Shown: piece after piece, positions 1 through 8,490 of the stretch
Layout of the letters: each line of letters begins with the position of its first letter
How positions within the stretch are numbered: position 1 is the stretch's first letter
DNA from: Candidatus Obscuribacterales bacterium
GTDB taxonomy: Bacteria > Cyanobacteriota > Vampirovibrionia > Obscuribacterales > Obscuribacteraceae
DNA length: 51,686 bases
Direction of reading: 5' to 3'
Assembly: GCA_021732565.1 (NCBI GenBank)
Contig: JAKFUT010000034.1
Coordinates: 1-51,686 of the forward strand
Translations under genes and position numbers: made by a program
The notes under the pieces: generated by a model
Database searches by the model: none
What the model saw: only the letters and a program-made list of their open reading frames with translations
Told to the model about the DNA's origin: nothing

Positions 1-1133
1 GAGGCGCTACCGGCAGCCATAGTTTCAGACCTTGCCAGTAGCTCCCGGGGGCTCATTGACGCGGTTCCTATGTTTCGTCGAGCGTCGACCCGAACCCCCC
101 TTGAGGGTAGGGGAATTCCGCCATTTGTGCGGGAGGGATGACGATGTGCGCCACCTACAATCCCCACCAGAACCAGAGCAACTGCGGTGGCAACACCCGC
201 CCCGGCAAATGTTTTTCCGGTGAACCGTGAGCGTGGAACCGGAGGCTTCAACACGCCGGTATCAAATTCGGTGAGCAGAGCCAGGATCTCACCGGCTGAT
301 TGAAATCTGTGCGATGGTTCCTTTTGCAGACAACGCAGAACCAGAGCCTGCAATTGAGCATTTACCACGGAATCAGGCGGAAACGAAGCTGGCTCATGAA
401 TATGTTTGGACATAAGCGTGTAGGGTGATTCGGCCGCAAAAGGAGGACTACCCGCCAGCGCCTCATACATGGCGCAGCCCAGTGAGTAGATATCGGAACG
501 GGGATCAAGGCTTGCAGCTTTGCATTGCTCAGGACTCATGTATGCGGGGCTTCCCTGCACCACCCCCGTGGCAGTGTGAAATTGTTCTTTAGCCCTGACG
601 GGATCCAACAAACTGGCAAGGCCGAAGTCGACCACTTTGCTCGATAATATTCCATCTGTATCAAACGTGATGATTACATTCGACGGCTTGATATCTCGAT
701 GCAAAACTTGCTCATCATGAGCGTATGAAAGCGCTGACACCACCCCACGAAATACCGCCAGGAAATCTGACGGTCCTAAGGTCCCTTTCAGTGAAATCCA
801 TTGATCGAGAGGAACCCCCGAAGCGTACTCCATTACTAAGAAGTTGAGATCTCCCTCCGCCCCGAACTGATTGACCCTGGCAATGTTGGGGTGAGATAAG
901 CGACCGCAGATTTGAGCCTCTCGCTGAAAGCGCCTTGCAGTGGTAGTCTCCCAAACACCTCGAATGACCTTGAGTGCCACTATTTCTTCAGTAACCAGAG
1001 AGCTAGCCATAAAGACTGTGGATTTAGCCCCGGTTCCCAAAATCTGAATGATCCTGCAGCCTCCAAGAACATCTCCGGTAGAAAGCAAAGATTCCTGTTC
1101 ATCCGCATTAGCCACAATGATGTGTTCTTCCAC
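1..1133 (-). CDS. Ser/Thr protein kinase with membrane anchor (partial, cut by left edge)
   Basis: Eukaryotic-type (Hanks) Ser/Thr kinase; about 377 residues are visible and the reading frame is still open at base 1. Seen on the minus strand: a glycine-rich loop (LGTGAKSTVF), the VALK lysine, the catalytic loop HRDIKPSN (about 678-701), DFGLA, an SPEQ activation-segment end and a DPRSDIYSLG motif. A hydrophobic segment near 150-210 suggests a transmembrane helix after the kinase domain, so the lost C-terminus is probably outside the membrane. No ATG is available: an in-frame stop lies at 1161-1163 and GTG codons at 1140-1142 and 1131-1133 are the likely starts. Neither has a clear ribosome binding site, so the start is uncertain. 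The substrate is unknown. Confidence 0.88.
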   Translation of the reverse strand, partial: MEEHIIVANADEQESLLSTGDVLGGCRIIQILGTGAKSTVFMASSLVTEEIVALKVIRGVWETTTARRFQREAQICGRLSHPNIARVNQFGAEGDLNFLVMEYASGVPLDQWISLKGTLGPSDFLAVFRGVVSALSYAHDEQVLHRDIKPSNVIITFDTDGILSSKVVDFGLASLLDPVRAKEQFHTATGVVQGSPAYMSPEQCKAASLDPRSDIYSLGCAMYEALAGSPPFAAESPYTLMSKHIHEPASFPPDSVVNAQLQALVLRCLQKEPSHRFQSAGEILALLTEFDTGVLKPPVPRSRFTGKTFAGAGVATAVALVLVGIVGGAHRHPSRTNGGIPLPSRGVRVDARRNIGTASMSPRELLARSETMAAGSA

Positions 1134-1483
1134 TTGAAACACCAGAACATAGAGTGACAGTCAATTTCTTCCCAAACTCCAGGGTTTCAATCTGCCCTTG
1201 CCTCATCAAGAATCGAGTTCATCGACTGTTTCCCGGAAAACGAGCGTGGCACAAAGGGCTCGCAAGAGGTGCGGGATTCTAGCTCAAGCGGCTAAGCATA
1301 GACTGCGACGACAGCGATCGAGTTTGAGAACATCTTGAACGGAAACACGCACAGATCCTTGTCTTCCGGAACTGGCGCAGCCAAGAAAATAACAATCGGT
1401 GCAGAAGCCCCGGTAGACTCTAGCCCTTAAGAAAGGGTGAAATTCCGTACCTTTTGCGTCTATAAGTGATTAGTTCTTTCGTG

Positions 1484-1518
1484 TGCGCGTGGACCCCGGG
1501 CCCCGGGCACCACGCGCA
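1484..1518. repeat. GC-rich perfect palindrome
   Basis: TGCGCGTGG (1484-1492) is the exact reverse complement of CCACGCGCA (1510-1518). Inside, two mismatches are followed by a second perfect stem, CCCGGG (1495-1500) against CCCGGG (1502-1507), around a single base. There is no T-run on either side, so it is not a typical intrinsic terminator. It could be a protein-binding operator or part of a structured RNA. Confidence 0.8.
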
Positions 1519-1530
1519 ATGGTTCGTGCA

Positions 1531-1578
1531 GCGCCAGTTACGGGTATTCACCGTGCGTACAGTCGACACATCTGGCGC
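1531..1578. repeat. Second inverted repeat, 13 bases after the first
   Basis: GCGCCAG (1531-1537) pairs with CTGGCGC (1572-1578). An inner pair, ACGG (1540-1543) and CCGT (1551-1554), could form a nested hairpin. With the palindrome at 1484-1518 this makes two adjacent foldable units in the same intergenic space. Confidence 0.55.
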
Positions 1579-1786
1579 GCATAGCGCACCACCCCGAAAT
1601 GCTCACCTAAACTACATCTTCGAATCTTAACCGCACTCTACGTAGAAACCACATTGACGATCCCCCTTCCGAAATCGTACTCTGAGGAGTGGTGGTGCAC
1701 TGCATAAGCACCGAAGAAAGAGAACTACCAGTAAGCTAAATACCGTAGGGATTGGCTGGCAAAACAAGGGGGTAACCAAGTTTACT

Positions 1787-2173
1787 ATGACGGCGGGAGA
1801 TAACTTTGAGAGCTTTAAGAGCCAGGACGACCTGAACAAGGAGTCCGCAACGGCTGCCGAGTCAAACAGAGCATTCTTGGATGATATCCGAAAGATGCCG
1901 GAACTCAAGAATGAGGCAGGCAAGGAAAAGCTCAACCCAACGGAAGCATCGGAGGCATTTGAGAAAATGTCACCTACAGAACATTTAGACGCTTTCCGTA
2001 CGCACATGGAAAACGCGCTGAAACTCTATAACAGCCTTCCCAAAGACTGGCAAAATACAGTGAGCAGCGCCAATTTTGAATCTGGCACGATCAAACCGGG
2101 CGATCTGGGCGATCCAACCAAGATTCGTGGTCTCATGTCAAGTCTCGAACGAGCAGTTAACGACAAGAAATAA
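1787..2173 (+). CDS. Orphan hydrophilic protein, 128 aa
   Basis: I do not recognise this protein. It is strongly charged, rich in Glu, Lys, Asp and Asn, with no signal peptide or membrane segment, and looks mainly helical (an EKMSPTEHLDAFRTHMENALKL stretch). The antisense frame at 1627-2007 is open too, but its composition is poor. A GGGGG run about 14 bases upstream is a weak ribosome binding site. A good hairpin terminator follows at 2263-2287, which supports a real single-gene transcript. Confidence 0.7.
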   Translation: MTAGDNFESFKSQDDLNKESATAAESNRAFLDDIRKMPELKNEAGKEKLNPTEASEAFEKMSPTEHLDAFRTHMENALKLYNSLPKDWQNTVSSANFESGTIKPGDLGDPTKIRGLMSSLERAVNDKK

Positions 2174-2262
2174 GAACCGGTGTAGTCAAGCGCTGTGGTG
2201 AGCGTTGGCTTTTGAGCGGCTGCGAGGTTCTCGCGGCGAACTTAAATTAAAGCATTGTGGTG

Positions 2263-2287
2263 AAAGGGCGGTTAATTCCGCCCTTTT
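2263..2287 (+). terminator. Intrinsic terminator after the 128-aa gene
   Basis: AAAGGGCGG (2263-2271) and CCGCCCTTT (2278-2286) form a perfect 9-bp stem around TTAATT, ending in four T. It separates the 128-aa orphan gene from rpsT. Confidence 0.75.
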
Positions 2288-2349
2288 GGTGTTTCAGGTA
2301 ACTAATCCCTTCAAGGTTAGGGCTGTCAAAGGGCGCTGCGATGCTGGTG

Positions 2350-2358
2350 TGCTAGAAT
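2350..2358 (+). promoter_or_regulatory. Possible extended -10 promoter of rpsT
   Basis: TG, one base, then TAGAAT (2353-2358) matches an extended -10 element about 40 bases before the rpsT start. No convincing -35 hexamer is seen at 17 bases. This is a sequence match only. Confidence 0.35.
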
Positions 2359-2398
2359 TACCGACCGTAATTTCTAATTGAAACGGGAAAACTCTGGC

Positions 2399-2671
2399 GT
2401 GCCAAAGATAAAGTCTGCTATTAAACGAGTTGAGGTTGCTGAACGCAATCGCGAGCGCAATCGCGCATGGAAGTCCTCGATCCGAACAGCCCGCAATCAA
2501 GTTGAAGAAGCTGCTTCTGGAAGCAAAGAAGGCGGCGACGTTCAGGAAGCAGTGAAGAAAGCTTATTCATTGATCGATCGAGCTGTAACCAAAGGAATCC
2601 TTCACCGGAACACTGCTGCTCGTCGCAAGTCGAGACTTGTTAAGATGCTAAAGAAGTCAACAGGCGCTTAA
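2399..2671 (+). CDS. rpsT: 30S ribosomal protein S20
   Basis: Small 16S-rRNA-binding protein of the 30S subunit. The product of 90 residues has the typical S20 start (PKIKSAIKRV), a basic helical body and the GILHRNTAARRKSRL motif near the C-terminus. The family normally begins M-P-K-I-K, so the GTG at 2399 is chosen; GGGAAA at 2385-2390 is a suitably spaced ribosome binding site. A TTG at 2378 would add seven residues not usual in the family. It precedes the mur genes but has its own promoter and terminator signals. Confidence 0.97.
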   Translation: MPKIKSAIKRVEVAERNRERNRAWKSSIRTARNQVEEAASGSKEGGDVQEAVKKAYSLIDRAVTKGILHRNTAARRKSRLVKMLKKSTGA

Positions 2672-2698
2672 ACCAACAGCAGTCATTCTTTCTTAACA

Positions 2699-2730
2699 CC
2701 GCCTGAGCACTCAAAAATGAATGGCGGGCT
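2699..2730 (+). terminator. Possible terminator after rpsT
   Basis: CCGCC (2699-2703) can pair with GGCGG (2723-2727) and encloses a small TGAG/CTCA stem. ATTCTTT follows. It is weaker than the hairpin at 2263. Confidence 0.45.
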
Positions 2731-2766
2731 ATTCTTTAAGCAGAGTTTCTCAGCGAGGATCACCCC

Positions 2767-4248
2767 TTGGAACTAGAAACCTCCCGCTCTTGCGAACGTG
2801 TCGACCTTTCGGGTTCAACTGATGCTCCCGAAAGCTCACGGGTCACGCTTGATGCAGTGAAGGATCCCGTTCACTTCATCGGTATAGGCGGCATTGGCAT
2901 GTCTGCTCTGGCAAGACTAATGCTTGCTCGCGGTCGTCGGGTCTCCGGCTCCGACAAAGCAGGAAGCCCCATAACCGATGAACTGAAGGAGCTGGGCGCT
3001 CGCATATACATAGGCCATGACGCCGCCCATGTAAGTGATGCTGGCGCGGTGGTAGTGTCCACCGCCATCACCATGGAAAATCCTGAAAGAGCGGCTGCTG
3101 AGAAAAGGGCCTTGCCCGTGTTTCACCGCTCAGAAGTACTGGCCTGGTTGGCTGATAGCGCCCGAGCCATAGCGGTCTCGGGAACTCATGGAAAGACCAC
3201 CACCACTGGTATGATCGCGCAAGTGTTGATAGACGGTGGTCTTGACCCTAGCGTAGTGGTGGGAGGCATTTTTCCAAGGCTCAATTCCAATGCCAGAGTA
3301 GGCCGCGGCAACTATTTCGTTGCAGAAGCCGACGAAAGCGACAGAACCCACGCTTCAATGCGTTCCTATCTCTCCGTGGTCACCAACATTGAACCGGATC
3401 ACCTGGAAAATTACCCGGGTGGGCTAAAACAGATTTTGGATACGATGGCCTCATTTGTTAATTTGAGCCAGTTCGCCACCATAATCTGTCTGGATGATCT
3501 CGGTTGCAGGCAGCTTCTGCCGCTCATAAAAGTACCGGTGATATCTTATGGCACCGGCCAGCTGTCACCCTCGGCGAAATACACCCTTGAAGTGCTTGAT
3601 TCCGGCGCATTTGCTGTTTTTGAGCAAGGTCGCAAATTGGGTGAAGTACAGTTATCGGTGCCCGGACTACACAACAAGATGAATGCACTGGCAGCTCTGG
3701 CTGTAGGTCTGGAGTGCGGCTTGAGCTTCCAGACGTTGAAAGATTCAATTGAATCATTTGGAGGGGTTGAACGACGCTTTCAGGTACTCGGAACCGCCGG
3801 CGGTATCACTGTTGTAGACGACTACGGTCATCATCCCACCGAGGTTAGAGCCACGCTGGAAGCCGCTCGCCAGTACCTGAACAAATGTGGTTCACACGGC
3901 CGGGTCGTAGCACTCTTTCAACCACACCAACCGGGCCGGTTGCGAGATTTGTGGAGTGAATTTTGCAATTCCTTTGAGGAAGCAGATCTTGTGCTTCTCA
4001 CTGATATTTATGTCGCTCGCGGCGGTCATATTGAGGGCATTTCATCTGAACGATTTGCACGAGAGATTCACCATCCGCAGGTACTTTACATCGCCGGTCC
4101 TGTTCAGGAGCTGCCAGAGCAAATTGCCCATCTGTTGCGCAAGGACGATATCATATTAACCATTGGTGCCGGTGATATTACCGGTGTCGGAAAGCCGCTC
4201 CTCACGCTTCTAGAAAGTGCACAGCAACATGGAAGAAACGAGCAATAG
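2767..4248 (+). CDS. murC: UDP-N-acetylmuramate--L-alanine ligase MurC
   Basis: Cytoplasmic ATP-dependent ligase that adds L-alanine to UDP-MurNAc, the first peptide step of peptidoglycan precursor synthesis. Seen: the Rossmann motif HFIGIGGIGMSALA (residues 36-49), the ATP P-loop SGTHGKTTTTGM (138-149), EADESDRT, NIEPDHLE and DDYGHHPTE, covering all three Mur-ligase domains. It starts with TTG, preceded by an AGGA ribosome binding site eight bases upstream. This gives about 30 extra N-terminal residues compared with most MurC, so a later start is possible. Its end overlaps murB, and murB overlaps ddl, so the three are probably one operon with coupled translation. Confidence 0.97.
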   Translation: MELETSRSCERVDLSGSTDAPESSRVTLDAVKDPVHFIGIGGIGMSALARLMLARGRRVSGSDKAGSPITDELKELGARIYIGHDAAHVSDAGAVVVSTAITMENPERAAAEKRALPVFHRSEVLAWLADSARAIAVSGTHGKTTTTGMIAQVLIDGGLDPSVVVGGIFPRLNSNARVGRGNYFVAEADESDRTHASMRSYLSVVTNIEPDHLENYPGGLKQILDTMASFVNLSQFATIICLDDLGCRQLLPLIKVPVISYGTGQLSPSAKYTLEVLDSGAFAVFEQGRKLGEVQLSVPGLHNKMNALAALAVGLECGLSFQTLKDSIESFGGVERRFQVLGTAGGITVVDDYGHHPTEVRATLEAARQYLNKCGSHGRVVALFQPHQPGRLRDLWSEFCNSFEEADLVLLTDIYVARGGHIEGISSERFAREIHHPQVLYIAGPVQELPEQIAHLLRKDDIILTIGAGDITGVGKPLLTLLESAQQHGRNEQ

Positions 4249-5137
4249 CCCGCTCTGGCGATATACTTCCATGAAGGTGGGCGGTGAAGCACGCCAACTT
4301 TTCCTTCCTACACACGCAGAAGATCTTGTCGCTCTAATTGAACGGCTCAAGCGAGAAGGGCAGCCCTGGCACGTTCTCGGGGGCGGGTCCAACATGCTTA
4401 TTTCATCCGACGGTGTAGACGGCGCTGTCATTCGCATGACGCAGATGACCAGCCTGACAAACCCCGAAGCGGATCTGCTCGAAGCAGACGCTGGTACCCG
4501 GTTGCCGCACCTGGCCAAATTTGCAGCGTCGTTGGGGCTATCCGGTTTAGAGTTTGCCGTGGGTATACCGGGCACCGTAGGCGGTGCGGTAGTGATGAAT
4601 GCCGGGGCTCATGGCAGCTGTATGTCTAACGTGCTGGAAAGTGCCACTGTGGCTAATGCAGAGAGCGGGCAGGTCGAGACGTTAACCAACGAGCAACTTA
4701 AATTTCAATACCGCAGCTCTGCCATAGACCCGTCCAAACATATTGTGCTTAGCGCTCGACTGCGCATGAGGCCGGATGAAGCGTCTAAGATTCAAGCAAA
4801 GACCCGGGAGAATGAAGAGTATCGCTGGCGCACACAACCACTGGGCTGGCCTAATCTTGGTAGTACTTTTAAGAACCCCGAACCAACCAGAAGCGCTGGT
4901 TTCCTGCTCGATCAATCAGGGGCTAAGGAGTTGAAAGAAGGGCATGCTGCGGTTTCTGCAGTCCATGCCAACTTTGTCATCAACCTTGGTGGTGCCCATA
5001 CTAACGAAATTTTGCAACTTCTGCGCCGTATGCAAGCCACAGTGCAGGAAAAGTACCAGATTCGCTTGCACCCGGAATGGAAGACGCTTGGGCGTTTTGG
5101 CGAACTTGAGCGCGAAATATGGAACGGAAATCAATGA
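4229..5137 (+). CDS. murB: UDP-N-acetylenolpyruvoylglucosamine reductase MurB
   Basis: FAD- and NADPH-dependent reductase that forms UDP-MurNAc, the substrate of the upstream MurC. Seen: the FAD-binding motif LGGGSNMLIS (residues 50-59), the GLEFAVGIPGTVGGAVVMNAGAHG block, and the substrate motif GSTFKNP followed by a GFLLDQSGAKEL segment. Length 302 residues fits the family. ATG 4229 is chosen; a GTG at 4217 would add four residues, and neither has a strong ribosome binding site. The gene overlaps murC by 20 bases and its stop shares ATGA with the ddl start. Confidence 0.96.
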   Translation: MEETSNSPLWRYTSMKVGGEARQLFLPTHAEDLVALIERLKREGQPWHVLGGGSNMLISSDGVDGAVIRMTQMTSLTNPEADLLEADAGTRLPHLAKFAASLGLSGLEFAVGIPGTVGGAVVMNAGAHGSCMSNVLESATVANAESGQVETLTNEQLKFQYRSSAIDPSKHIVLSARLRMRPDEASKIQAKTRENEEYRWRTQPLGWPNLGSTFKNPEPTRSAGFLLDQSGAKELKEGHAAVSAVHANFVINLGGAHTNEILQLLRRMQATVQEKYQIRLHPEWKTLGRFGELEREIWNGNQ

Positions 5138-6117
5138 CGATAACAATAACGCGAATAACAAAAGAAACCCGTGTGGGTGTACTGTGCGGCGGACTTTCCA
5201 ACGAGCGGGAAGTATCTCTTCGTTCCGGCAACAATTGTCTCTCTGCTCTTAAACGGCTCGGTTACGAAAACGCAGAGCTGATTGACGTAGATACGGATCT
5301 GGCTCGGGTGTTGAAAGAGAGACAAATCGAAGCGGCCCTGCTAGCGCTGCACGGCAGGTATGGTGAAGATGGAACTGTGCAAGGGCTGCTCGAGCTACTG
5401 CATGTTCCTTATTCCGGTTCCGGGGTGCTGGCCAGCGCAGTAGCAATGAACAAGCCGCTTACCAAGAACGTTTTGCAAGCCAACAATCTGCCGTATGCTC
5501 CAACTATAGTGATCACCGATAGAGAGCTCAACTCTCTTGATGACCTCTTGGGCAAAATCGACTGGCTGCCCGTTATGATAAAACCGCTCAACGAAGGCTC
5601 TTCGGTGGGCGTCTACAAGGTCACCGAGAGTTCAGAGATCAAAGCGCTGGTAGAAAAGACGATCAAGGAATTTGGCGGTGCAATTGTAGAAAAATATGTC
5701 ATCGGTCGAGAAATCACTATTGGTGTGCTTGAAGAGCCGCCGGCCCAGCGCAATGGAAAAGATATCTGGGCGCTTCCGATCCTTGAATTACGCCCCAAAT
5801 CAAAGGCCGGGTTCTACGATTACGAAGCAAAGTACACCAAAGGAATGACAGAGTTCATTTTGCCGGCGCAGCTATCACCTGAAGTCACCCGGATTTGCCA
5901 GGAACTTGCAGTGAGGACATTCCGCGCGCTGCATTGTTCCGGGTATGCCCGTGTGGATATGATGGTCGGTGAAGATGGTCAGCCCTATGTGCTGGAAGTA
6001 AATACACTACCTGGCATGACGGACACCTCCGACCTGCCCGCTATGGCTCACGAATTTGGAATGTCCTATGATGCCCTCGTGGAGCGTATTTTAATGAGCT
6101 GTGGGCTCGACAAATAA
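5134..6117 (+). CDS. ddl: D-alanine--D-alanine ligase
   Basis: ATP-grasp ligase that makes the D-Ala-D-Ala dipeptide for the peptidoglycan stem. Seen: N-terminal VLCGGLSNEREVSLRSG, the LHGRYGEDGTVQGLLE block, KPLNEGSSVGV in the ATP-binding part, and EVNTLPGMTDTSDLP with the Mg2+-binding Glu and Asn near the end. The ATG at 5134 overlaps the murB stop (ATGA) and has GGAACGGAAA upstream, so it is preferred over the in-frame ATG at 5119. Product 327 residues, normal for the family. It ends the murC-murB-ddl group. Confidence 0.97.
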   Translation: MTITITRITKETRVGVLCGGLSNEREVSLRSGNNCLSALKRLGYENAELIDVDTDLARVLKERQIEAALLALHGRYGEDGTVQGLLELLHVPYSGSGVLASAVAMNKPLTKNVLQANNLPYAPTIVITDRELNSLDDLLGKIDWLPVMIKPLNEGSSVGVYKVTESSEIKALVEKTIKEFGGAIVEKYVIGREITIGVLEEPPAQRNGKDIWALPILELRPKSKAGFYDYEAKYTKGMTEFILPAQLSPEVTRICQELAVRTFRALHCSGYARVDMMVGEDGQPYVLEVNTLPGMTDTSDLPAMAHEFGMSYDALVERILMSCGLDK

Positions 6118-6130
6118 CTGCAAGTCGTCT

Positions 6131-6313
6131 TTATCTGCCCATCGATGAAAGTGGCTTCAGCACCAGGCATGCGAAGAAGATCCCTGCCAGGGCAACTGCA
6201 TCCATTTTCGGTGGAACAAGTTTGCACGTAAAGACGCCGATGAGTACCGCCGCAACACAAGCCCAGTAAAGAATAGAATCGATGTTGCGCATTTGGAGAG
6301 TAAGAGTCTTCAT
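6131..6313 (-). CDS. Small two-helix membrane protein, 60 aa
   Basis: Not recognised. Two hydrophobic segments, about residues 14-30 (YWACVAAVLIGVFTCKL) and 38-55 (DAVALAGIFFACLVLKPL), are joined by a short KLVPPKMD loop, so it would form a membrane hairpin. GGCGGG lies about ten bases upstream of the ATG. It converges with ddl, 13 bases away. The membrane-like composition makes it more likely than chance, but at 60 codons it remains tentative. Confidence 0.5.
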   Translation of the reverse strand: MKTLTLQMRNIDSILYWACVAAVLIGVFTCKLVPPKMDAVALAGIFFACLVLKPLSSMGR

Positions 6314-6513
6314 TAGTTGTGCCCGCCGTTTATCAACTACCGCTTGTATACATTGTTATCAAGTCACTGTGACAACGCCGTGCCAATCTTGTGTCGTTTA
6401 TGTGGCAAGGTGCGGTACTTTTAGTGATTAAACAATGGCACGAGTGTGAAACGCCTGTGAGATAGCAGTTTCCAGAAGAAGCCCTTAAGTGTCTACCGGT
6501 AGAACTAATCTAT

Positions 6514-6684
6514 ATGGCAGAATTTTGGCATCATGATGAGGAATTGCGAAACGATGGATTTTATCGAGAATTGGCTATTCTGAAACTACAAGGACCGCGT
6601 TTCGAGCTTGCGGTTGCATTACAATTGTCGCTTGAGTGGAAACGAGGAAATTTCTGCCATCATGATCGATCTCGTACAAAGTGA
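6514..6684 (+). CDS. Possible small ORF overlapping the next gene, 56 aa
   Basis: Starts ATG and reads MAEFWHHDEELRNDGF, then FYRELAILKLQGPRFELAVA, with a plausible amphipathic composition. It runs 23 bases into the 159-residue gene in another frame. It could be a small translated leader, the other half of a frameshifted gene, or chance. No ribosome binding site is evident. Confidence 0.35.
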   Translation: MAEFWHHDEELRNDGFYRELAILKLQGPRFELAVALQLSLEWKRGNFCHHDRSRTK

Positions 6685-7141
6685 GCATTTGCAGGCCTGG
6701 AAAGACTTCTTGCAATCCAGCCATTCTGCCGCGGCCAGAAAGACCCTCTTTGCCGCCTGCGGACCAGTAGTTGTTGAACTAATTCGACGGGGATTCGCAA
6801 AACCCGGTGAGCGGGTAGCCGCTTTCAAAGCATCCGAAGGACTCACTCTGGAAGAGCAGCAAGAATTGCTGCCTGAACTGGTGGCAATGGCCAGCTGGAG
6901 CCACGGTCTGCTCAATGACGCCCGGTCCATTATTCTGAGATTACCCCGCGCATATGTTATTGCAAACATAGAGCGGGCAGCTGAGCCTATTTTGGTCAAA
7001 GGCGAAGAGGAAGAGTATCGAAATTTCCTTGAGCTGTATAGCAAGCTAGACAAAGACCTGACGATGAAGCTTGCAAAAAGGGCAGCCGGCCACGATGACG
7101 ACGAGGTTTGTGCAGTCGGTCGCGAGTATCTAACAAAATAG
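6662..7141 (+). CDS. Orphan helical protein, 159 aa
   Basis: Not recognised. The product is soluble and almost entirely helical, with no signal peptide. Segments such as LQAWKDFLQSSHSAAARKTL and LLNDARSIILRLPRAYVI alternate hydrophobic and charged residues as in helical-repeat proteins. The ATG at 6662 has AGGAAA about 12 bases upstream; an in-frame upstream start at 6608 is possible. It converges on a Ser/Thr kinase gene across a small AT-rich hairpin. Confidence 0.72.
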   Translation: MIDLVQSEHLQAWKDFLQSSHSAAARKTLFAACGPVVVELIRRGFAKPGERVAAFKASEGLTLEEQQELLPELVAMASWSHGLLNDARSIILRLPRAYVIANIERAAEPILVKGEEEEYRNFLELYSKLDKDLTMKLAKRAAGHDDDEVCAVGREYLTK

Positions 7142-7149
7142 CACTCGCA

Positions 7150-7170
7150 TTATTCATCCTTCATGAATAA
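7150..7170. terminator. Small AT-rich hairpin between convergent genes
   Basis: TTATTCAT (7150-7157) and ATGAATAA (7163-7170) form an 8-bp stem with a five-base loop between the stops of two convergent genes. It could serve both strands, but it is weak because it is AT-rich. Confidence 0.4.
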
Positions 7171-7184
7171 ATCCGGGCTCTCAG

Positions 7185-8237
7185 TTATCGCCGTCCCTTC
7201 CATTCACCAACCCATTGCTTGAATTTATCAAGCAGGGTTTGTTTCTGCTGTCCTGACGGCTCATCGTCAGGGTCATCTTCGGATTGCAACTGTCCGGTCT
7301 GCCGATTTTTCCGATCTCCAGTTAAGGCACTATGAAGGTTTATCGACCGAAGCCCGGCTAACATTCGGGCTTCTTCGCGCATTTCCTGCACATCACCTTC
7401 ATCCACTCCCAGATCGGGGATCTCAAATTCCGGATGATAGACCTTGTACGCCTTGAAAAGTTCAAACTGCACAGCACGGGCAGAAGGCGGCCGTGAATCT
7501 ATATCATGGGAGGTCATCTGCCTCACCAGGGCATCCAGGTCCTTAGAAACGGATGGCAGGACATTGGATGGCGAGCAAGGGGTTAGCGGCCGCGGACGCA
7601 CGCCGGTTACCAACTGGTGCATGGTTGCACCGAGTGAATAGATGTCGCCGCGGGGCTCGGGTTTACCAAAATATTGCTCAGGTGGAGCGTATCCTGAGGT
7701 GACGACCCTGGTTGATGGTCCCTTAGGTTCGAAGTCTTTGGCAATTCCGAAGTCAACGAACACGACCAGTCCATCAGGTCTAAGGATGAGGTTGCTGGGC
7801 TTTAAATCCCTGTAAATAATCGGTGGAGTCAGACCATGAAGGTACTCAAGAACATCGCAGCACTGAATGGCTATCTTGATCACAGTCTCTGAGGACAAGG
7901 GTCCCTCACTGCCGACAATAATGGACAAATTCTGGCCGGGAATGTATTCCATAACCAGAAACATGTATTCGGAATCACAGAACTTATCAGTAAGTTTGAC
8001 AATCCCTCTGTGATTCAGCTTTGCAAGAATCTCAGACTCTCGAAGAAACACTTTGCGCATTTCTTCTTTTTCTTCCGGGTCTTTCTCAAATATTTTGGTC
8101 TGCTTAATGACAACCTGACGGCTTTGCTCTTGCAAATCTTCGGCCAAATACACCTGCCCCATGCCACCTTCGCCGATGGGCATGATCAGCTTGTATCTTG
8201 AGAACCATTTTTCGTACTCTCTGGGTTCCCCGGTCAA
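7185..8237 (-). CDS. Soluble Ser/Thr protein kinase, 350 aa
   Basis: Hanks-type kinase with a complete catalytic core: GEGGMGQVY loop (residues 22-30), VIK lysine at 45, YRDLKPSN catalytic loop (142-149, Asp144), DFGIA (162-166), APPEQY and a GDIYSLG motif. The catalytic loop has Tyr in place of the usual His; this is tolerated in many bacterial kinases. After the kinase domain comes a short charged tail of about 60 residues. No transmembrane segment is seen, so it is probably cytoplasmic, unlike the other two kinases in the window. It starts with TTG and has GAGGGA six bases upstream. Substrates are unknown. Confidence 0.93.
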   Translation of the reverse strand: MTGEPREYEKWFSRYKLIMPIGEGGMGQVYLAEDLQEQSRQVVIKQTKIFEKDPEEKEEMRKVFLRESEILAKLNHRGIVKLTDKFCDSEYMFLVMEYIPGQNLSIIVGSEGPLSSETVIKIAIQCCDVLEYLHGLTPPIIYRDLKPSNLILRPDGLVVFVDFGIAKDFEPKGPSTRVVTSGYAPPEQYFGKPEPRGDIYSLGATMHQLVTGVRPRPLTPCSPSNVLPSVSKDLDALVRQMTSHDIDSRPPSARAVQFELFKAYKVYHPEFEIPDLGVDEGDVQEMREEARMLAGLRSINLHSALTGDRKNRQTGQLQSEDDPDDEPSGQQKQTLLDKFKQWVGEWKGRR

Positions 8238-8490
8238 AATTGTCCCTCAACGTTTCTGCTAAGCGCAAACCCACACAAATGCAACGGAAAGCGGCCACCA
8301 GTCAAATTTTATTTACCCGCCATACGAACGTGCAAGCGATTCTTTAAAAGGAAAACTTCCACCAGATTGACATACATGCGTATGGGTGCTACTATCTGAA
8401 CATCTCCCAAACAGATTTGAATTTCACTCTTCCAAAAAGGTTCCCACTTTGCACGGGGCCTTTCTTGGAGCTGCGCTGGAGGAACGTTCC

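Larger units (their letters stand above)
1134..1786. other. Divergent intergenic region with strong palindromes
   Basis: No supported gene lies in these about 650 bases between a leftward kinase and a rightward orphan gene. The region holds a very GC-rich palindrome at 1484-1518 and a second inverted repeat at 1531-1578, listed separately. Promoters for both flanking genes should lie here, but none is clear enough to mark. Confidence 0.6.

Noticed and set aside
1627..2007. 126-codon minus-strand frame opposite the 128-aa gene
   Set aside because: The plus-strand frame has a natural charged helical composition and is followed by a terminator; the antisense frame is low quality.
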